In this document: piece by piece, positions 1 to 10,400 of the stretch
Layout of the letters: each line of letters begins with the position of its first letter
Numbering within the stretch: position 1 is the stretch's first letter
Assembly: GCF_910592395.1 (NCBI RefSeq)
Contig: NC_088319.1
Coordinates: forward strand, 10,728,001 to 10,792,000
DNA length: 64,000 nt
Reading direction: 5' to 3'
Origin: Lineus longissimus
Lineage: Eukaryota > Nemertea > Pilidiophora > Heteronemertea > Lineidae
Made by a program: the position numbers and the translations under genes
The notes under the pieces: model-generated
Seen by the model: only the letters and a program-made list of their open reading frames with translations
The model's database searches: none
What the model was told of the DNA's origin: nothing

Positions 1-267
1 AACTCTCCTGCAGTTAGCACTGGATATCAATAGAAGAAGCGGCATAGAGAATAGGAATTAGACAGGGATGAGTTGACTATCGGATCAAATATCACCATCC
101 CCTCAACTTGTGGATTAGTCTTGTTATGATGAGAGGCATCATTATCACAGGGAAATGTCAGTATATGAGATGTCATGGTCAGTCACCCCCGTAGGTTAAC
201 ACCTTCTGATTGTTTCTCGAAATAATTATGATCACGGCCCACAATCAGAAATGTGTTAAGCACTTAT

Positions 268-449
268 ACTCTAATTTCACTGATCTAAGACCGGTTCATT
301 TATAACGACAAACTGAAATAAATTCCAAGCCAGACCATCATTTGATGACCATTGAACCATTGGGGCTGTCAGAGTGGCCCAGTGGAAACATCAGCCAGAG
401 ACACCTCTGAGGTCCCAGGTGCCTGGTCTTAGATCGATGAAACTAGAGT
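268..449. mobile_element. Small inverted-ended element with a SINE-head fragment inside
   Basis: The outer 25 bp (268-292 and 425-449) are inverted copies with 22 of 25 matches (core CTGATCTAAGACC). Inside, 366-423 matches the tRNA-like head of the SINE at 32967. The same 25-bp end motif appears alone at 14347-14371 and 51984-52008, so it belongs to a dispersed repeat. Confidence 0.45.
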
Positions 450-1106
450 AGCCTATGCGATTAACTGCGAAAGATTATGCCATTGCACATGATCTTCGCC
501 CTAAATCATTCTGGTTAGTGCAGACAATAGACTTTTATTGCTGCAATGATTATTACATGAGACAGAACCTTTCATTTGCCTTGGTCATCGCTGGTGCCTG
601 CATAATAACAAGAATCTGACATCGCGACCTGGAACAAATATCCAACCAAGCGATACTTCATTCACCTCTGTGCGAGTGATCTTTTTATCGCTCATCGCAT
701 CGATTATATTGTTGCAGCGATAAAGATATCTTCTCTTTGGGGTGTTACACTAAGATCACAATCGTGTTACAATTTTCACAAAACCAAAAGGAACAACTCC
801 AACATTTAAAGATTTACGCTGCTTATGTTCAGTGTATTTTCTTGTTGTATGGTGAAATAAAAATAAAATTTGCCTTAGTTCGGTTCATCGGACTCAGCGC
901 ATTTATCTAAGTATATCAGGTTACTCAATGGCATCATTGAAATTTACATTTCATACGTGTTCACTCATTTGGAGATTTCAAATTCAAATTCAGTTTTCGA
1001 ATTTTGGAATGAAGTAGGCCTTTAAGTGGCCAGCATTCTTTGCTCTTTGTACCTGGAGTTGGAACAAAGTTATTCCATTTGCTTCCTTGTAGTTTGCATT
1101 CATTAA

Positions 1107-1351
1107 AGGAGTACGCTGTTTGTGTTACATGTACATGTAATTGTATTTAATGGTGGCTCAGGAAAATAGAAACACAATGCCGTAATGCAGTTATTATGCA
1201 TGCAAATTTGCTGAAACTTGGTATTTATAGTATGAGTATATCTGTCAATAGAATGGCACTGTTGAAATTAATACCTAGTGCATATTAACACAATTAGAAA
1301 TTTTCAAATTCGACTTTAATTTTCAAATTTTCTTACGGACGGTGTGGGCCT
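1107..1351 (+). mobile_element. TTAA-flanked MITE, family A, intact copy
   Basis: A 245-bp element flanked on both sides by TTAA (1103-1106 and 1352-1355). It starts AGGAGTACGCTGTTTG and ends GGGCCT. Its interior (AAATAGAAACACAATGC, GCTGAAACTTGGTATTTATAG) recurs at about 4140-4330, 15887-16116, 54807-55035, 58440-58720 and 60932-61580. It ends about 40 bp before exon a of the PLEKHG5-like gene. Confidence 0.75.
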
Positions 1352-1390
1352 TTAAGATGTGTCTTATTTTGTTTCTTCTTCTCTCTTCAG

Positions 1391-1446
1391 ATGAGACGAT
1401 CTTGTGCAACAATCCAGACTGCTTGGCCCGGGGGATAGCAGTTAAG
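1391..1446 (+). CDS. PLEKHG5: PLEKHG5-like exon a: first half of Cys-rich motif
   Basis: The exon follows a strong polypyrimidine tract ending CTTCAG and ends AAG before GTGCGT. It starts in phase 1 (a preceding G gives Asp) and ends in phase 0. It encodes DETILCNNPDCLARGIAVK. The two cysteines start the metal-binding-like pattern that continues in the next exon, as in PLEKHG5. A MITE ends only about 40 bp before the exon. Confidence 0.8.
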
Positions 1447-4400
1447 GTGCGTATAGCAGCGTCTGCCCTGGCTGTTTTAAATGCAATGTACCTACAACAA
1501 ATGTCAAACAACAAACAAGTGTCCCAAGGAAAACTTAATGAAGTGATGGTACATGTAGGTCTGACACATTCAAAGCTATTGCCAGGGAAAACACTGAATA
1601 TCATTTCTTGGTAGAAAAAATGTGTACCAGAGTGATCTTTCCAGTAAACTCCAATTTGCTCTCCATCCCAGAAGAATCTACTCGACACATTCAAAGCTAT
1701 TGCCAGGGAAAAAACACTGAATATCATTCTTGGTAGAAAAAATGTGTACCAGAGTGATCTTTCCAGTAAACTCCAATTTGCTCTCCATCCCAGAAGAATC
1801 TACTCGACACATTCAAAGCTATTGCCAGGGAAAAAACACTGAATATCATTCTTGGTAGAAAAAATGTGTACCAGAGTGATCTTTCCAGTAAACTCCAATT
1901 TGCTCTCCATCCCAGAAGAATCTACTCGACACATTCAAAGCTATTGCCAGGGAAAAACACTGAATATCATTTCTTGGTAGAAAAAATGTGTACCAGAGTG
2001 ATCTTTCCAGTAAACTCCAATTTGCTCTCCATCCCAGAAGAATCTACTCGACACATTCAAAGCTATTGCCAGGGAAAAAAACTGAATATCATTTCTTGGT
2101 AGAAAAAATGTGTACCAGAGTGATCTTTCCAGTAAACTCCAATTTGCTCTCCATCCCAGAAGAATCTACTCGACACATTCAAAGCTATTGCCAGGGAAAA
2201 ACACTGAATATCATTCTTGGTAGAAAAAATGTGTACCAGAGTGATCTTTCCAGTCAACTCCAATTTGCTCTCCATCCCAGAAGAATCTACTCGACACATT
2301 CAAAGCTATTGCCAGGGAAAAAACACTGAATATCATTCTTGGTAGAAAAAATGTGTACCAGAGTGATCTTTCCAGTAAACTCCAATTTGCTCTCCATCCC
2401 AGAAGAATCTACTCGACACATTCAAAGCTATTGCCAGGGAAAAAACACTGAATATCATTCTTGGTCGAAAAAATGTGTACCAGAGTGATCTTTCCAGTAA
2501 ACTCCAATTTGCTCTCCATCCCAGAAGAATCTACTCGACACATTCAAAGCTATTGCCAGGGAAAAAACACTGAATATCATTCTTGGTAGAAAAAATGTGT
2601 ACCAGAGTGATCTTTCCAGTCAACTCCAATTTGCTCTCCATCCCAGAAGAATCTATTCGATACCCTACTTTAGTACTTGTACAAGGAAATCCCTGAGCAA
2701 CTCAGAAGACCATAATGTTGCCTGTCCCAGGAGGGGTTTAGGTACTTTTCCTACTAATTGGGGTCACTACTTCAGGATTTCCAAAAAACAAATTTGGACC
2801 TCCTCCTATTCTCGGAAGAATGGACAAGTTGTTTAGAATGCTTGGGAAATGTTGATAGCATAATTTTTTTCGCCATCATTGCAGATATGCCATCACTATG
2901 ACTGCAAGAACAAGAATTCCCACCAACCTTTGGCACTCTGTGCCGCGTGTGATACAGCCATCCATAACAAAGCAGTGAATTCGAATGCGGGTGACCACCT
3001 TCGCTTTGCTGTACTAAGAAAAGGTATGAGCATTAGGATTTCTAATTAAAAAAAATGTACAACCTGAACATTTCTCTATCAGGATAACAATTGGTAAGGT
3101 AAAGTGGTGCAATTATAGCTGTGGTACAATTAGATATCAAGCTGTATTTAGCGGGGTTGCTTGGGGGCAATGTCTCTCAAAACGTAGGTGTTCGCCCCGC
3201 CCCCCCTCAGAGAGCCTACTGCCAGACATGACCAAACGATGGTGAGAAAACAGCTGGCAGCAGGCCTCACATCAATACACGCTATTGCTATAATTGTAGG
3301 CCCCTATAGGGATATAATGGTAAAATCCTACCATAAGTCATCACATCAGCTTATGCCATGCTGAATATCACCCAGACAAATTAGTCTTAACCCTGTTTTA
3401 TAGGCTATTCGTACATGAAGGACAAAATAATATGTTTCTCATCTATCTTTCCTTTGTTTGAGGGTGACCAAAACCAAAAAAAAGAGTAAAACATGTTGTA
3501 TATCAGGTGGATCAATGTTTCTGTCTGTCTTGTCAACTCCTCTGTAAAACTGCTACTCTATTGGTCATTTTTCAAAACAAAAAATATATTTTATTGAGGG
3601 GATATAGCATTCATTTCTCTATCAATTCAGCCCACTCTGAAATTGGGGGAGTTGAAGCATAAACAATTAACAGAAAACAACACAGACAAGTGGTTTAGAA
3701 AATGATTTGTTACTGTTATCTTCCAGTGACGAATCTCTCGCGGAATGCATCGATCATCTCCACTGCGGACTCTGGTCACTTCAGCGATGAGGACCAGGGT
3801 GCGGCACAAAACGGCAACATCAAGACATCCGATATTGAGGAGGAAGTAATCGCACCTACGGAACAGGCGGGCCTACAGTCATCTAGTCTTCGGGGACTGC
3901 TGTAAGTATATCACTTAGGTTTTCAGTTCGGCCCGGTTACTTTCCAATATGGTTCTGCAGTAATACTGCTTCTGCCGCTTCTGTCCAGGGCCATTGACTC
4001 GTTCTCGATATTTTTCTTCCTGGAGGAGCCTGATAGCCTTAGTTCACACCGCTGGCTAACGCGCAATAGCGCTAATGGGTTCAATCCAGGGGAGAACCCG
4101 GATTGTATTTCTGAATGAACCGGCGTAGCTTAATTGGGCTTGCAATTCATAATTACTGGTGGTCAAGGAAAATAGAAATGCAGTTATACACCATGCGGTA
4201 GTGCAGTTATTATGCGTAACAAATTTGATTTTGAAATTTGGTATTTATAATATTTGTTTATCTTGTGTGCATCGCATTTTGAATTAGTTTGATTTATATT
4301 TGTCGGTTTGATTCATATTAGTCAGTATGTTATTGTTGATACAGTAGAACCTCCCTTAGCAGAGACCTGTCTTATAAGAGGACCCTCTTTATTAAGACAC

Positions 4401-7400
4401 TACTAGTTTTGGTCCCAAATTGGTTTGTTTCCATTCAATTTTACCTCCCTCATCAGGACACTTCTCTATTGAGGACAGCATTTGTCAGTCCCGAGGGTGT
4501 CCTTAATAAAGAGGTTCTAGAGAATTAATGGACCAAGATGCCATCAACCGTGATAATGGATCGTAAAAATGGTGATGAAATTGATATTTGCTTATTTCTG
4601 TTATGATTAAAAAAAAGGTGATGTAATTGATATTCGCATATTTCAGTTGGATAGGGTCCCGATTGAAAATAAAGCAGTCGAGGTAGACTTTTGTTAAAAA
4701 GGATATTTTTGCATTTTCATCTTTTAAAGGGAGACTATAGGCACTAGTTAGGGGGTCAAATTGGTAGTCTGCAACTGACTAGTTCACTCTAAGGAACCTT
4801 GGTTGTGATTCAGATATTCCTCATACAAGCGTGAATCGTTTTGATATACTGTCAGACAGCAGTGACCCCTATCTGTGACTTTGTGTACCTTAATATGACC
4901 TACATTTGTACCTGGCTCCTGCCAATAGTCTCCTTGTAATCTTTTATGGCCGAAGGTTCATAATGCTTAATTTTGAAAAATAACTTATTTATGGATTTTT
5001 GCTTTTTTATTTGTTTCTTTTGTGCTTTCTCTGATGAAAGGGTTGAGACTGGTATCGGTCTTTTCCCTATGATGTAAGTATGTTGTTAAAAGTACGCCAA
5101 CCTTGTACAAATTTATTTTGGGATAATTTACAAACCCCGATCGGAAATGACCTAGTTCAGTTGTATTTATCTATAAAACCTTTGAACAAGAACACTTATT
5201 TTGTCAATGAAACTTATGACCTTTTTTGGGATGGTAGACTTCCTTTGGAAATACTCGAATTCTATTCAATACAATGTTTTCTCTTATTCTTCAAGAGAAA
5301 ATTCTTCCTCGTTGCCTTGCTTTCGTTTCTACAGTTACTGCCACCTGTGGAAAAAACTTGAAACTGAAATCTCTCGTCATCTTCCAATACCCTGGCTTAC
5401 CATGACAGAAGATATTGCTGGAGTCTCCTAGCAGACTTTTCTTTCATGCCGACAGAGGTTCCCATTACTACCGTCACATGACTCTCTACTCCAGCAGTTT
5501 CAGGGAGTTAATACAATTCTTTTGCGTCAGTTCTCTGTTGTTTGTTAGCAGACAATGTTACCTTACCGATGGGGCTAGATAGCCGAAACTTGGCAAGATA
5601 GTAACTTTGGGCGATACACCCCGACTGATTTTTTCGTTTTCCATTTGACGTATTAAATGGTCTCAAGGCAGCCATCTTAAAAATCTTGTTTATCAATGAT
5701 ATGATTGTTTTTCTTGTGATTCTCATGTCTGCAACAATCTACCAATACATTTGACTTTCAGGTCTCGCAACTTACATGACGATAAACGAAGCTCAAAACT
5801 CAAACGCGGCAATGCGGTGAAGCATCGGCACAGCAAAAGTAGCACTGGGGTAGGTATATTCCCCGGAATATTCAGGCACATTTTGCCAACAATTCTGACC
5901 ATCGCGTTTTAACTTCCGTGCAGCTAAACAGATAGCTTTACCTTGATCATTGCCCCGTCACCGCTTGGATTCATATGACTTCTCCTCTGGGGTTATCTAT
6001 GAGGCAATTGAATTTAGACACTCCTAGTCACAGTTTGCTCCAAGATTTTCATATCGCTCTTATTTTCTCATGAATCTTCTCATGAATTTTCATTATACCT
6101 ACCTAATACGAATCTTTACGTCATGTCCCGTCACTTTGATTCATACGTCTCTTTTTTCTGACCACGATTGCGCCCGAAAAAATGATGACTTTTGCCAGAT
6201 ATGTTTCCCGAGCAAAATGCATGTGTCAAACTTGCCGCGTCATGATGACATACTCGGAACACAGTTTTGACACAGTAAAAATTCCTATACTGTATTAACC
6301 TCAGGCCTTTTCCTGGGGCGATGGTGGTCGGGATGGATTTTTGAATGCATTAAAATACCGGTACAGGATGTGAAAATCATTTGAGGCTGGCTTGATATCA
6401 TTCAGAGAGACACCAATATGAAACATTTCTCATCATCTTGGAGCAAACTATTGGAGTCCTATGCTGCCCTTTGCAATTGTAGGTAAAACCCTGCTCTTGC
6501 TATACTTCAACTCTAAGCCTAAAGACACAACAGGTGCGGATCCAGGGTTCGCCCCACTCTTAGAAATAATGGTTTTGAGCTTCTGAGCAAGTGTACACAT
6601 ACATCTGTGCGAGGTGCGTCAGGCGTGTGTTGAAATGCATGATTTTTTGGCCAACACAAATATGCATATTATGCAAATATGCATCCATGGGGTGCATATT
6701 TGTGTTGGCCACCTCAATGGGGTGCATATTTGTGTTGGCCACTTTCATGGGGTGCATATTTGTGTTGGCCAGTTTCATGGGGTGCGTATTTGTGTTGACA
6801 ACCTCAGTGGGGTGCATATTTGTGTTGGCCACTTCCATGGGGTGCATATTTGTGTTGGCCACTTTCATGGGGTGCATATTTGTGTTGGCCACCTCAATGG
6901 GGTGCATATTTGTGTTGGCCACTTTCATGGGGTGCATTTTTGTTTTGGCCACCTCAATGGGGTGCATATTTTCATTAGCCACCTCAATGGGTGCATATTT
7001 GTGTTGGCCACCTCAATGGGGTGCATATTTGTGTTGGCCACTTTCATGGGGAGCATTTTTGTTTTGGTCACCTCAATGGGGTGCATATTTGTGTTGGCCA
7101 CTTTAGTGGGGTGCATTTTTGTTTTGGCCACCTCAATGGGGTGCATATTTTCGTAAGCCACCTCAATGGGTGCATATTTGTGTTGGCCAACTCCATGGGG
7201 TGCATATTTGTGTTAAAGGTTTTTCAAACCTCAATCACCTATATTTCTAAGAGTGCATGGGATTCAGTACTCAAATTCCTGTTCAGTTTTTAAAATCTTT
7301 TAAAATAAAGAGGTAGTGTGCCAGAACCCCCTCCCTCGAAAAAAAATCTGCTTCTGACTGAGCAATTCTAACCATTTTTGGGCAACCCTTGCTTTAATTT

Positions 7401-10400
7401 CATGATGCGTCCCTTTTCTAATCCAATAGGATCGGCGGTGCAAGAGTCTGGGCTCAGAGGACCTGAAGCCCGACCTGCAGCTTCTCCAAGGCAATGGGCA
7501 ACGTCGTCGCTGGCGCAAACGCTTATCGCTAATAACAACGGGCAAGGTGAAGGTCATTGTAGTGTCATAGTGTGACTTTCTCATCTTTAGAAATACTTAG
7601 AGCACAAGATGTATACTAATTCCTGTCCAAATCCTTCAGTCCTTTCGTAAATGTTATGTTCCAATCGTTTGGGGCTCTGGAGGGCGAACTACTGATTGGA
7701 TTTCTTGGAAGTTTGTGGTCTTTTAATGGACTATAGCTAACATCAGAATTTTGCAGTCAAACCCCTCCATTAATGGAATCGGCAGATACCGAGTGCTTTG
7801 ATTACAGAGGTTCAATTGATTGGATCGAATGACACATTTTGGACCAGAAGCAGTCTGTTGTTTAGCTAACAATGACATTATACAACTGTTTCAGTTGTAA
7901 CTGACTGCAAAGCCTGTAAAACTTCTACAGTTTCCTGGTGTATTATGAATCAGACCTGAGCAATCAAAAATCCCAACTTCTGGTGCTCTAAGGATGAGTT
8001 TTTCATAACTTTTAGTTTGCTTTCTTCACCTTGTTTTTGTTGTACATTCGTTTTTGAGTTTGTAGCATCCGTCCGTCAGTCTCTTGGCTCATCCTTTATT
8101 TAGTGTGTGTTAGACTCTGGCATACAATCCAAATCATAGTTGACATCTCTTTAATCATGCCATACCTAGTGCGTAAGATGCATGTCATACAGGCAACCTT
8201 TGCAAAACATAGAGCGATAAGCATGTCACTGGCGCCAGTGACGCACAACTCAGCAGAATGGATGTCAATCTTGACTAGGACTGTACCCCTTTTGTGTATT
8301 GCCCAAACACCTTCTAGAGTCTCTTTCTCTTCTTTTCCCATCAACAGAATAACGCCAAGGCGCTCGGCGATACTTTATTTTCTGGATGCCACTGAGTTAG
8401 GTGAAGAAACTAAACCGCTCTGACAATTCTGATCAATATGTTGCCACCTCATTAGTAGCAGAATCTTGTATAGTAATGGGAGTGAAGTGTTTGGCTGGGG
8501 TGAGGAGAGTTGAAGCAACTGATCACGAGTGCTGGGTATTGGTAGGATGGTGGCAAGGAGCTGTCATGGAAGTGTAGTTCATCTTTCTTTGGAAAGATGG
8601 CAGCACTGGTGTTAGTCATGCTTCCTACAGCTGGCATTAGAAAATTGATTGTTGCGCTATTATCTGCCTATGTTTCAGTTTGTTTGGCATGTTTTGTCTT
8701 TATCTAATTGTATTCTTTTATTTGCTGTTTCTTACCTGTTTTCTTGGAGCTTAAAATGTTCTCGAATCTAAAGAGAATAGCACAGTTGAGGGTTTTCGAG
8801 GGCCCTAGTATCAACCTAATTTTGATGTCACTCACAATATAGAAAAAAATTAGGGTGAAAACCTCAGTTAGATAGTTTTCTCTCAGATTTGTATTGTGGA
8901 AAATTTTTTCAGCATGGCGCATCGCAGGAATATTTCACGCTGAAGTTCCATGTTGGTGATCAGCCTGATATAGAAGTTGTTGCAGCTGTACAAGGCCAGT
9001 CTTTACGGTAAGCATCAAGATTTTGTCAGGCCCTGGATCGTTGTTGTCACAGCAGAAGCTACCAAGAGTTATTATAACCAGTGTAACCGCTTGCAAAGAA
9101 AAAATTTAAATTTTCATGAGTTTTATTTTGGTGGACACCAACAAATTTCTTTTGCTGTATATAAGTCGTACTTCCACCTATCAAATCCCTGTGTCTTTTG
9201 CGCTTACACCTATGAATTGTCGTGTCTAAATAGACCCGTGTGTCAAATCCCCGTGTCTATTAGCCTCATCGAGCTCGATGGGGCTAATCGGGGGCTAATT
9301 TAGACCCGTGTTCAACACGGGTTTTTTGATAGGTGGAATCTGAATAGACACGGCAATTGCAAGTTCTAAGATCCGGCGACAGATGGCGCGGTGTAGTTGC
9401 CTCGGTATTGCACCCCCTCCAACGGGAAAGAAACACAGGAGAGCTCCCTACCTACAGCGCACCTGTCGCCGGGGCTATTAACCATTACCTAACACAACTG
9501 ATAGGTGTAAGTGCGCCACGGGTTTTTTGACACACGGCGAAGACACAGGTCTTGAAAAAACACGGGGTTTTATGATAGGTGGAACTACGACTATAGTACG
9601 CAAAATCTTTGAACATAAAACGTTTCAAAATGGCAGACATTTCAATATTTGGACATCAAGATTATTTTCAAAGCTGGTGACTCAAACTTGTCCAACCCCC
9701 TTCAAAATTGTCAATTTGCCAGTCCATGTCAAACAGTGCTTGAAGATTACTGTTACAAGACATTCAATCCAGTGACATTCAAGAATCAGATGACCTTTTA
9801 TAATATGATCCAAATCAATATTTTACGCCGCTTTCCTATTCTCTTGTGAAAAAGATCTCTTAGTGATATGACCGGACATTGATTTTCAGTGACATCAGCT
9901 CTCGCTACTTGCAAAAATTAACCCCTGAAGTCAGTTACATGAGGAAGCGTACCAACCCATCAAAGGGGCCGGTTAGAGCTGATTTATTTTGTAACCAATC
10001 GTTCCGAAATTCGAAATGTTTTCCAAATTGTTGATGTTTTTGACCCAAAAAGAAGGTCCATTTAGTTATGATATTCTGGTTTGAAAGAGTGTATCAGGGT
10101 GCTATACAATCAAACGGCAATCCCGCAAATGAATTTAAAACAGAAGTTTCTAAAACCATGACTAGAGGCCAAGAATACAAGATTGGCGATTTTTCTGGCG
10201 AAATCCAGTCCCATGAAAACAACCACTTTGGGACCACAACTTGTGTCTGCAATAGAGAGGTTGTCCTTAAAGAGCGGTGTCCACTATGGGTGGTTCCACT
10301 GTGTATAAGGCGTACAGACACAAACCCCCAGATCCATGGGTGTCCGCAATAGAGAGGTTGTACTGGAGTAGAAAATATACATGTAGTTGATCATGAAAAA

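Noticed and set aside
1866-2836. Repetitive ORFs in the 122-bp array
   Set aside because: They repeat one translated unit, break at the stop in each unit, and lie in an intron.
6560-7293. Long ORFs on both strands (HICVGH-type and MHPIEVANTN-type repeats)
   Set aside because: Produced by a 30-bp tandem repeat whose period is a multiple of three; no start context, splice sites or family.
8346-8401. Possible extra PLEKHG5-like exon after CATCAACAG
   Set aside because: It needs an incoming phase of 2 and leaves in phase 1, but the exons around it join directly in phase 0.
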